Below are positions 34,548 through 45,400 of a stretch of 64,000 nt of DNA, piece by piece; positions within the stretch are counted from its first letter, which is position 1, and every line of letters starts with the position of its first letter. The DNA comes from Glycine soja. Its lineage: Eukaryota > Streptophyta > Magnoliopsida > Fabales > Fabaceae. The stretch lies in contig NC_041002.1 of the NCBI RefSeq assembly GCF_004193775.1, forward strand, positions 124,001-188,000. The letters run 5' to 3'. The notes under the pieces were generated by a model. The model had not been told where the DNA came from and did no database searches. It saw only the letters and a program-made list of their open reading frames with translations. Position numbers and translations under genes: made by a program.

Positions 34548-37109
34548 TCATTCAGCCTGAGAATGCTTGGCTAATTTGTTGGAGGAAACTTCGGCAGGTG
34601 AAATCTGAAAGTTTTTTCGCTCATCATCCAACTCATCAAAAGATACGCGCTTAGTTGGTGTCAATGGAATCCTGAGAAGAGGGTCATGATCTCCGGTAAC
34701 AAACACAGATTGCTGCATAAAATATTAACTGATCAGTAAGCTAAATTTTGTTGACATCATCGGAAAATACACCAGCAAAAACACACAAGGACAACGCCAG
34801 CTTACAGATTCAAGCTCTGTAGGCTCACTTGAGTCAAGCATTGAGCGGTCATGATCAGCGGTAACAGACACAGATTGTTGCATAAAATATTGATTGATGA
34901 GTCAGCTAAATTTTGTTGCCATCATTGCAACATACACCAAGAAAAACAGAGAAAGACAATTTTAGCTTACAGATTCAAGCTCTGTAGGATCGGTCAACTC
35001 AAGTATTGAATTCTCGATCTTGCAACATGGCTGCATGATATATGAATTGACACTAAAAAAACAAATGGAATATATGCATACACTCACAATAACTAAAATA
35101 CATTTGACAAAACACAACCTCACTATCGGGAATCATATCCAGCACAACATTGATCAAGTCTGATTCATCTGAATATTTAAGAACAACAGAATTCCTGAAC
35201 CTTGGTTGCACCTTCACTTTGAATGCAAGGAAACAACCCAATAGCCTATCTAGTGCTTGAGGAGAGACATTTAAATCAACATCGCCATCCTTGCGCGGAA
35301 AAAGAAGAATGAAAATGGATAGCAACCTAACAAATTTTCACTGTAAATTAAAAAACATTGCATGACAATACAATAACATACTTCTATTTTGAGCTTGTTG
35401 ACTTCATCCGCTGATTGACCAATTAACTGTGCATATTCACGGTCCCAGATAAAAAATTTGGTCTGTTCACCCTTGTGATTAACCATCACCTCAACTCTAT
35501 ACCTGCCAATATAGATACCAGTATAAGAAAAAGTAGTTGATGAACGTCATACCAATTAAACAGTGAATCAATCACCTTAGTACAGGTTGATCGTTCTCTT
35601 TTCCACACAGACATGTGAACGGCACAATTTCTATGTCAACTTTTTTATAACATTGATCGCAAGCCGGATAGCACCATGAATAGTTGTCCATCACTATAGT
35701 TGTAATCTTGGCAACAGTAACACAAACAATTTCCTGTTTGAAGAAACTAACATTAGATTTTCTACAAAGAGAAGCTACAAATGAATAAGAACATCACCTC
35801 AGAAGTGGCATTAATCTGAGAGATATTTTTCACTTCAGCCTTTGACAGAAACGCATCTTTTGATGATAATTGAGATGACCCTGAAACCTGTGAACTCCCT
35901 TGTCCAATAGGCGTCAAAACTTATCTAACCTCGATCCCTAAATCTAAAAGGCTATAAGAATACAACAAATGCAAAAGCCCAACAAAGATTACTTACATAT
36001 TTAACAGTTTGAAATTACAATCACATAAGTAGCACATTGCCAAAATACCTCTCTCTAAATTCTTGAATTTCCAGCACAAGGTCGTTGATCATGAGTTTAG
36101 ACGCCTTGAAAGAATTACTGACCGACGACGAATATGATCCTACAGATTAGACCCCAAAAAAATATTATCTAGTAAGCATGAAAATTGAGAAATTTCACAT
36201 TACACTGACCCTGCGCTTCCTTAATCCTGGCATGTGTCAAAAGAATAACGATCGGCCTTTCATCTTGAACGTCATTCAAATAAGACAAAAACTGTAAGTA
36301 GTAATTTTCCCAGAGTGTGCAGGATAGCACCTGTCCACTATCAGAAGGAAACAACAATTAATGTATCAGTATATCAGCATCTAATCATCATCCGATTGAA
36401 ACAACAATGACACACACTCAAAACTTAAATTGTAAAAGATAACCTTAAATACTTTAATTTCAAAACAACCCTCGTATTTTTCGATGACACATATCGGAAT
36501 ACCACTTCATCAACCACGCCAATAACATCTAAAGCAACCACAAGGTAAACACATCTTACTTGAAAAGCCATAATCACGTCAAACAAAATCAATCCACAAA
36601 TTGCAAACAACGATCTTACCAACCAAGAGTCCAATTTGAAAATGACCAGCGATGACACTGGAAAAATCAACAAATCTGAATTTCCTAAAAGGTAAGTGTT
36701 CCATATCAGATTGCCTAACAACAGTAACTCCAGTAAAACATAATTTATATTCATGATCACAAACTCTGAATTTCCCATCATTCTTGATAACTTTAAAATT
36801 ATGCATCACATAAGTCAAATTTTCTTTCAAATCAGCCTTGCGAGACTTCAGTTGATCTTGTTTGCACACAACATGCATTTCATCTCCCTATAATATAGAA
36901 AACATATAAATACCTGATTGAATGGTCAATAATATAATTTATAATAAAAAAAACTGCCAAAAACATACATCATAATCAACAACCACCATTTCGGCATGTT
37001 CAGACTTTTCGGGAATCCCAATGAACCAAAGATCAGTGATCCTTACAGAAAGTTTAAGAGCTTCCCTTGATCCATCTATCAACTTAATTTTATCAACAAC
37101 ACGTGCCAT
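34548..37109 (-). CDS. Helitron-encoded RPA70-like single-strand DNA-binding protein
   Basis: A multi-exon minus-strand gene whose frame can be followed through consistent splice sites: 37109-36969, 36887-36620, 36528-36444, 36337-36210, about 36139-36051, about 35889-35798, about 35735-35578, about 35504-35383, about 35290-35120, 35030-34971 and 34712-34548. The protein has two OB-fold regions like RPA70 DBD-A/B (KLSVRITDLWFIG, FRFVDFSSVIAG, GVVDEVV) and a DBD-C-like part with a C4 zinc ribbon (CYPACDQC ... CLCG). RPA coats single-stranded DNA during replication. Plant Helitrons often carry such a gene, presumably to protect the displaced strand. No stop or frameshift is seen, unlike the neighbouring RepHel. 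The small exon before the last is duplicated (see findings). Confidence 0.8.
34687..35010 (-). repeat. Tandem duplication of about 163 bp covering a small exon and intron of the RPA-like gene
   Basis: Two similar units share TCATGATC(A/T)SCGGTAACA, CACAGATTG, CATAAAATATT, TTACAGATTCAAGCTCTGTA. Each holds an exon start CAATCTGTG, an intron and a preceding exon end GAGCTTGAATCT|GTAAGCT. The unit nearer the 3' end keeps acceptor TGCAG; the other has TGCAA. Confidence 0.75.
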
Positions 37110-38870
37110 AACTTCATAATCGCAAAGCCTGAACAACAACACCAAGAAAAACAGAACATCAGTTAAAAACCAAGCATATAGTCAAACAGTGAAAAAATTA
37201 AACTACCACCTCAACCATTGGAAACCAAAGTTAACAACCTGTCACAAAAAAAACAAAGAAGAAAACTCACAAAACACACATAAGACCACAATAAACTGCA
37301 TATGAATAAGTAAAAATAAACACCTGGCCATGTGAGTAAATAGAATTAACAAAAGAGGCAACAAACATATAAGAATGCATTAACACCAAACTTAACAAAC
37401 CATAGAAAAAACAGACATCCTCAAGTTAAAGCTCAACTTCTCTCAGCCAAACTCAAACTTGGGTACAAAAGTATAATTTTCATTTGTTGCACTCAAAACT
37501 AACAACCAAACAAAGGAAAACTGTAAAACAAACTTCTCAACCAAAGAATGCACAACATAAACATTACCTTAGCTTCTCACAATCAAGCTCAGCAAGGCAG
37601 CAAAACTAAACTGCAAAACAAACTTCTCAACCAAAGAAAAACTGTAAAATCACAGTCATGCACAATAGAAAAATTAGAAAACAAAGCACCAAAATCAGAA
37701 AAAGACTCAAAACAAACCGAATACAAAGACATTCAACAAAAAAAACATTACCTTTTCTTCTCACAACCAACCGAACAACAGAGCTAAACCAAACTGGGAA
37801 ACAAAAAGGAAAATCACAGCCATGCACAACATAAAAGTTAGAAAACAAATGACCAACACACAGCCTCACACCTTGAAATCCAGAAGCAAGCAAACAAACA
37901 ATTTTGCTCTGAAACTTGAAAATGAAACAAACGAAAATGATACAACAACGGCCAACGACATTCTGCAAAACACCCAAACCCCGTGTCCAACCAAACAATG
38001 CAAGCTAGCTTATCCATTAGACACATGGCACAACAGTTGCTTTTTGAGGAAAAAACAAACATGCAAACCACACACGTGTTGTAGCCGAAGAAAAAACCAA
38101 AAGGACAACAAAATGACAATAAACCCAGCAAAAGGCAAACTATAAAACAAACGTAACTCATTAAAAAACAAAAAACAAAAGCTAAAGCACACATGCACAA
38201 CATAAACATTACCTTTTCTTCTCACAGTCAAACCCAGCAACGGAGCAAAAACAAACTCCAAAAGAAACTTCTCAACCAAAGAAAAATTGTAAAATCACAG
38301 CCATGCACAATATAAAAGTCAGTAAACAAAGCACCAAAGAAGAAAAATACCGAAAAAGAGTTCTAAAATCACCTGGAAAAACTAACACACATACAAACTG
38401 AAACCAAACCAAATGCAAAGACATTAAACAAAAAAACAGAACAACCCGAACAACAGAACAAAACCAAACTGGAAAACAAAAAGGAAAATCACAGCCATGC
38501 ACAACATAAAAGTTAGAAAAGAAATGACTAAGGCAGAGCCTCACACCTTCAAATCCAGTTTTGCTTTCAAACTTGAAAATGAAACAAACGAAAATGACAC
38601 AACAACAACCAACGACATTGCACAAAACACCCAAACCACGTGCCCAATCAAAGAGTGCAAGCTAGCTTAGCCATCAGACACATGGCACAACAATTCCTTT
38701 TTGATGAAAAATGATGAAAAAACAAACATGTAAACCACACACGTGTAGAACCTCCAACACAAACCAAAAAGCCAACAAAATGACAATAAATCCAGCAAAA
38801 GGGACAGGTGCCCATTTTCTAAGCAGGGACACACCAGTAATTTTCCTATACTTCTCTTTTATAATATAGG
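37110..38870 (-). repeat. A-rich 5' region of the Helitron with a 660-bp imperfect tandem duplication
   Basis: Two imperfect copies lie at about 37545-38190 and 38200-38810. They share blocks such as GGAAAATCACAGCCATGCAC (37808 and 38482), CAAGCTAGCTTA (38001 and 38659) and ACCACACACGTGT (38068 and 38735), the last containing a CACGTG G-box core. The Cys/Phe-rich minus-strand frames in this region are complements of A-rich DNA. It probably holds the promoter of the RPA-like gene. Confidence 0.65.
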
Positions 38871-38877
38871 ATATAGA
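38866..38877 (-). other. Helitron 5' terminus
   Basis: On the minus strand, A|TCTATATCC begins at 38877. Another candidate, A|TCCTATATTATAAAAG, begins at 38871. Both start with TC after A, as Helitron 5' ends do. The choice needs comparison with other copies. Confidence 0.6.
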
Positions 38878-39449
38878 TAGGTATTAAATTCTTTTTTCGA
38901 TTTCAAAGTATTAGAATTTTTTTTTTCAATTATTATAATAATAAGTAATATCAAATATTTAAAATTATGTGAATAAATAATAAAAAATATTAAAATACAG
39001 CAACCGAAAGTATAAATAAGAAACTTTAAATACAATTCTGTTTCCCATTTTTAAAAATATTTTGACTCCATTGATTCCATTATCCAATGACACAATTTTA
39101 AAGAGGAGGGGATCTAGCATTTAAATTCCATTATCACTTATCCATATTTGAATGATATGGTTTTTTATAAAAAAAAAAAAAGTTGGTTAAATATCTTTAT
39201 GTTTTGTTTTGAGAGGAGAGCAATATGTTTATCGGCATTTTTCATTCTGCAGTTTGGTTTGAGGAGTTGCATAATTTCTTTGTTGTCAGGCGCGGACTTC
39301 TTACTGTCACTCGACCTCGACCTCGACGACGGTCAGTTGTTTTCTTTTCCATATCTCGTGGCTTTGCTTTCGTTTCGTTGTAGTGTATATCCTGAATCCC
39401 GATCGCAGAAATAGTGTTAGTATTCGGAATATAAACAAGTTAACTAGTG
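38878..39449 (+). promoter_or_regulatory. Upstream region of the FRS5-like gene
   Basis: AT-rich sequence with a poly(A) run at 39167-39181 and a more GC-rich part (39290-39410) that is likely 5' UTR. No clear TATA box can be assigned. The Helitron ends 573 bp before the start codon, so it now forms the distal promoter flank. Confidence 0.4.
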
Positions 39450-42400
39450 ATGGATAACGAGGTCGAGGTGCTAGAATTTGATATTGGGCTGGGAGGAGGC
39501 GAGGGAGAATATGACGATGACGACGGAGGAGGAATTGATGAGGAGGAATTGGGTGTAGCCACTGGAGGTGGGGAAATATATCTTCCTGAGGTGGACCTCT
39601 TAGATCTTGAACCTTGCGAGGGCATGGAATTCGAGTCTGAAGAGGCTGCCAAGGCCTTCTACAATTCCTATGCCCGTCGTGTTGGGTTTAGTACTCGCGT
39701 CAGCTCATCCCGTCGTTCCAGGCGCGATGGAGCTATTATACAGAGGCAATTTGTTTGCGCAAAGGAGGGTTTCCGCAACTTGAATGAGAAACGCACGAAG
39801 GATAGAGAGATCAAGCGCCCACGAACAATTACCCGAGTCGGTTGTAAAGCCTCTCTTTCTGTCAAAATGCAAGACTCTGGCAAGTGGATCGTCTCTGGCT
39901 TTGTTAGAGAACATAATCACGAGCTCGTTCCACCAGACCAGGTGCATTGCCTTCGCTCTCACAGGCAAATTTCAGGAGCTGCCAAGACTCTCATCGATAC
40001 TTTACAGGCTGCTGGGATGGGTCCTCGTAGAATTATGTCTGCACTAATTAAAGAGTATGGTGGGATTAGCAAAGTCGGCTTCACAGAGGTGGACTGTAGG
40101 AATTACATGAGGAATAATAGGCTGAGAAGTTTAGAAGGTGACATTCAACTTGTTCTTGATTATTTGAGACAGATGCATGCCGAAAACCCTAATTTCTTCT
40201 ATGCTGTGCAAGGAGATGAGGATCAGTCCATAACCAATGTTTTCTGGGCTGATCCCAAGGCTAGGATGAATTATACATTTTTTGGTGATACTGTAACCTT
40301 TGACACCACATACCGATCTAATAGGTATCGGTTACCATTTGCTTTCTTTACTGGTGTAAACCATCATGGGCAACCTGTTCTCTTTGGTTGTGCTTTCCTA
40401 ATTAACGAATCTGAAGCATCATTTGTGTGGCTTTTCAAGACATGGCTTATGGCCATGTCTGGATGTCCGCCAGTGTCAATAACAACTGATCATGATTCTG
40501 CAATTCGGTCAGCCATAATACAAGTCTTCCCCGAGACTCGTCACCGTTTCTGCAAGTGGCACATCTTTAAAAAATGCCAGGAGAAGTTATCTCATATTTT
40601 CCTCCAATATCCAAATTTTGAAGCAGAATTTCACAAATGTGTTAACTTGACTGAGTCGACTGAGGAATTTAAGTCTTGCTGGTCAACACTTGTAGATAAA
40701 TATGATCTCAGGGTCCATGAATGGCTTCAAGCAATATATTCTTCTTGTAGGCAGTGGGTACCTGTATATTTGCGAGACACATTCTTTGCAGAAATGTCCA
40801 TCACTCAGCGAAGTGATAGCATGAACTCTTACTTTGATGGGTATATAAATGCTTCAACCAATTTAAGTCAGTTCTTTAAGCTCTATGAGAAAGCACTTGA
40901 AAGTCGCAATGAGAAAGAAGTGAGAGCGGATTATGACACAATGAATACTTTGCCGGTATTGAGAACCCCATCTCCAATGGAGAAGCAAGCATCTGAGCTT
41001 TACACGAGAAAAATTTTCATGAGGTTCCAGGAGGAGTTAGTTGGGACACTTGCATTAATGGCATCCAAAGCCGATGATGATGGGGAGGTCATTACATATC
41101 ATGTAGCTAAATTTGGAGAGGACCATAAAGGGTATTGTGTTAAATTCAATGTTCTGGAGATGAAAGCAACTTGCAGTTGCCAAATGTTTGAGTTTTCAGG
41201 CCTTCTTTGTAGGCATGTTTTGGCAGTCTTTAGAGTTACCAATGTGCTTACTCTCCCATCTCATTATATATTGAAACGTTGGACAAGAAATGCCAAAAGC
41301 AATGTAATATTAGAAGAACATGCTTGTGATGTATATACTTACTATTTGGAATCTCATACAGTTAGATATAACACCCTCCGGCATGAGGCTCTTAAATTTG
41401 TTGATGAAGGCGCGCGGTCTGCTGAAACTTATGATGTCGCAATAGATGCTTTACAAGAAGCTGCAAAAAGAGTTTCTCAGGGAATACAAAATGAGGGAAA
41501 AATTCCTATCAGTAATGGAAAGGTAAGGAGTCACGTGCTGAATGATGAAAGTCATGCTAATTACACAAGTGGGTGCCAGGAAGCAAGCTTGAGCCAGCAT
41601 ATGTCTAAGGTCTGATTTCCATTTGAAAATATTTTTAACCTCTTTTATGATATCTGTTTGAGTGCATTTTACTCTTTCATCCATCATTATATGAAACCAA
41701 TCCTGAACCTTCCCCTAATAGCTTAAGGCATTATGATATAAACCTTCACGACTTCACCTAAAACCAATCTTGAAATCGTACCAGAGCTGCTATGACCAAG
41801 TAGTTAGAAGTTTGATCCCTGCCACTTTCATTCTTATAAATAAAGCTCAATTCTGTCACAATATAGAGAAAACCTGTGCAATGGCCCTGTCTCAAGCCCT
41901 AAGGAATTGATGTGAGGGGGTTAGAGATATATAACTAGTCTCGAACCTTCATCTAACCGCATAAGATTTTAAGAAAGTTGGTTGTCGGCGCACCCTTTTC
42001 AGCTCTCAAGGTAAGGCTAGTTACTTTCTACTCTTAATCCTTCAATCACCTTGAGTTATTATGAGTGCTTTTGTTGATTTACTCTATTCAAGTCCTGATA
42101 TATAATCATTTGTCGTATTTTAAATAAAGCTCTGTTTGAGAAAGCTTTTGTAGATTTACTCTATTTAAGGACCCTGCAGATCACTGCATATTAATTCCAA
42201 AGGAGAATTGTATACAGTTTGAGAAAGCTTAGAAGGAAATCTATGAATCTTGCCCATACAACAAGCAGAACAGAAGGGCAGTTCATCTTTAACATGAATT
42301 TTGAAATTACAATGATTAAGCACAAGCTTTAAAGCTTGAGAATTGGGATGACCTAGCCTATGGTGTCAGATATATATAGAATTAGGCACAGTATTTTTAC

Positions 42401-45400
42401 AATCAACAGAAGAAAGTGTTTATACAAGCTGGACAACAGAGCAGAACTGAAGATTGGGAAATTGATACAAGCCATCAGATCCAACATCTCCTTGAAGAAT
42501 GATTTTATTGGAATCTTGAGATTTAACAAAGTAACAATTAGCATGAAACTCAAAGAAAACATGATTATCTTTGGCTAATTTGCTTACACTAATTAGGTTC
42601 TTAGTTATTTGAGGAACAAGAAGCATGTTTTTAAGAATACGTTTGACATTAGGACTGAAAGGGGAAACAAAATTGGAATGACCAGCGGCTGAGATATTCA
42701 GACCTTGTCCATTGCCAATGGAGATCTGGTCTGGACCCTCAAAAGGAGAAGTTTGCTGGATGTTCTGTGAGTTATTGGTCACATGGAAGGACGCTCCAGA
42801 ATCTGGAAACCAAGATGATGAAGCATTGCAGTCAGAATTTGCCACCATAGCTTGTGCAGGGCTAGAATTAGAGTTCTGAGAGTTATGATTCTGATTCTGA
42901 CTTTGCTGTGAACTCCAATTTGAATTAGAAGACTTGTTCCAGTTATTGTTTTGGTTCTAATTCTGACCCCAATTCTGATTCTGATTCTGATTGTGAGACC
43001 AGTTATTATGATTGTTGTTATTCCCATAATTGCCATTGTTGCTATTCCCATAATTGCTATTGTTACCACCACTGGCAGCTTGATACTGAGGATTGAATCG
43101 ATTGTAGCATGTCAGAGCTATGTGATTGTACTTGAAACAAACTTGACACTAGACTGAGCTCCGACTACCGCAACCACCTCCATGGTTGAAACCACCCCCG
43201 CCTCGGCCATTATGGCCACTAGAACCTTGTGAATTTGAAGAATATTGATTCGTATACACAGCATTAGTGTCGGAGTACAAATTCGAGTTGTCAATCTCAG
43301 TGGAGTGCAGCAAACTCACTTCGGTGAGATTTACTCTTGGTGTGAAGAAATTACTCAAAGCTTCGAGTTTGGTCTATTTGTGAAGCCATAGCTCCTGCGC
43401 AAGGATGTATCCTTCAGTCTCTTCAATTGCGATGTGTGTGGTAGACGACTTTCAATTAGAGCGATGGTCGAGTCAAAATCCCTAGGAAGTCCTTCCATAA
43501 TCACATACATGTGCTCACGATAGGTAGCAGCATCACCTACCGAAGCAAGCACATCAATGAGTCTCTGACCTGAGAGAGAAAATCAGAATCTTGATGGTTA
43601 TCCAATGTTGTGTGACGGAGCTCCAATCGGAGCTGTCATGCCGTTGTTTGCGTTTGGTGATGAAAATATGCATGAATCTTGTCCCACATTTGATACGAGT
43701 GTGTTGATCCAAGAACTCGAGCAAGCATGGAGCTTGAGAGCGTAGACTGAAGACAAACAATGAGAAACTGATTTTGTTTCTGCCACTTCAAGAAGAGAGG
43801 ATTAACGCGATTAAGATCATGATCTTCATCGGAAAGGTATTGCGGAGGGATTTGAGGACTCGCAATGAAGCGATTGAATCTATTCTGTGATTTGATGCAA
43901 AAAAAATTGTTGTAGGGAACAACAAAGAAACATCTTGATTCATCAGAACCATGTTGAGTGAAGTTGCACTGGAGTTGTTCGCCAAAGTTGGCCCACCGTT
44001 GTTGGCCAGAGTTGCACCAGAATTTGTGGAAGCCATGAAAAAAAGATCAGAGAGCTCTGATACCAAACGCAAGGGAAAAGGGATTTGTATATTGCATTTA
44101 GAGATCCAGCTGAGAGACTAAGTGTGTCTCAGAGGGTGGCGGTCGACAATACCATTACTGAGTTCAATGGTTGGGTTTCCGACTTAGAAGTAGAAGAAGT
44201 ACAGTGTGTAGGGAGAAAATTCACATGGTATAGACCCAATGGGGCTGCAAAGAGCAAACTGGATAGATTCTTTGTCTCCGATGCATGGATATCTAAATGG
44301 CCCGAAAGTACATACCTCATCTTGAATAGAAACTTCTCGGATCACTGTCCCATCTTGCTTAGATCTAGAATTGTTGATTGGGGTCCCAAACCCTTCAAGG
44401 TTCTCGATTGTTGGCTGAACGACAAAACTTTCGAAAACCTAGTCAAAGGGAGCTGGACAAACTTACAATTAAGGGGGTGGGGGGATACTCACTGAAAGAA
44501 AAAATTAAGAAACTCAAGGAAAGGATGAAGCAGTGGAACAAACAGCAGTTTGGAGACACACTTAAGAAGGTACAGCAGATCGAGTATGATCTCAACAAGT
44601 TGGAAGCAGGCAGCAATGATAGACAGCTGTCCCCGCAGGAACTGGCAGCACGTAAAAAGTTGCAGGAGGATCTTTGGACAGCGGCACAGTCACATGAATC
44701 CCTGATGAGAGAAAAGGCACGTTCAAAATGGATCAGAGAAGAGGATTATAATTCACGATATTTCCACATGCTCATGAATTCTAACCGCCGGAGTAGTGCA
44801 GTCAATGGAATGCTCATTGAGAGAGCTTGGGTTGAAGATCCAATTAGAGTGAAAGAAGAAACCCGCAATTTCTTCATGTCCAGATTTAGCGAACCTGATC
44901 TCGACAGACCAGAAATTAGTGGCACCAGATTTCGGAGGATTGGATCGTAGCAAAATGATTTGCTGGTGGGAGGATTGTAGGAGGAGGAAATAAAGTTTGC
45001 AGTATGGGTGTGACAGTGAGAAAAGCCCAGGACCTGATGGCTTAAATTTCAAGTTTATCAAGCACTTTTGGGAGACACTAAATCCTGACATCATCCGGTT
45101 CCTGGACGAATTCTATGTCAACGGTATTTTCCCGAAGGGTGGTAATGCCTCTTTTATCGCTCTGATCCCCAAGCTGAAAGATCCTCAAACGCTCAACGAT
45201 TATAGACCTATCTTTTTAATAGGCCATGTCTATAAAATAGTGGCCAAGATACTAGCAAACAGATTGAAGAAGGTGTTGTCGGACATCATTGATGAGAGAC
45301 AATCCGCATTTATAAGGGGAAGACACCTACTACATAGTGTACTGATAGCTAATGAAGTAGTGGAGGAGGCAAAAAGGAGTCAAAAATCATGCTTGGTGTT

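Larger units (their letters stand above)
25383..38877 (-). mobile_element. 13.5-kb Helitron with both termini
   Basis: On the minus strand the element starts TCTATATCCTATATTATAAA near 38877 (an alternative TC lies at 38871) and ends CTAG at 25386-25383, with a hairpin just upstream. The bases outside are A and T, the usual AT insertion site. Inside, all on the minus strand, are an RPA70-like gene (37109-34548), a Rep/helicase gene (about 32513-27667) and a B3-like gene (26538-25483). Helitrons move by rolling-circle replication using Rep and helicase. The Rep/helicase frame here is broken, so this copy could move only with help from another. It sits between gypsy relics and the promoter side of the FRS5-like gene. 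Confidence 0.85.

Noticed and set aside
37627..38634. Cys/Phe-rich minus-strand open frames of 100-123 codons
   Set aside because: They are the complement of A-rich tandem repeats at the Helitron 5' end. They overlap each other in several frames and show no domain.
39447..39449. GTG start for the FRS5-like protein
   Set aside because: Plant nuclear genes start at ATG; the next codon (39450) is ATG in the same frame.
41800..41830. tRNA-type B box (AGTTTGATCCCTGCC) suggesting a SINE
   Set aside because: No matching A box at the right distance and no target duplication found.
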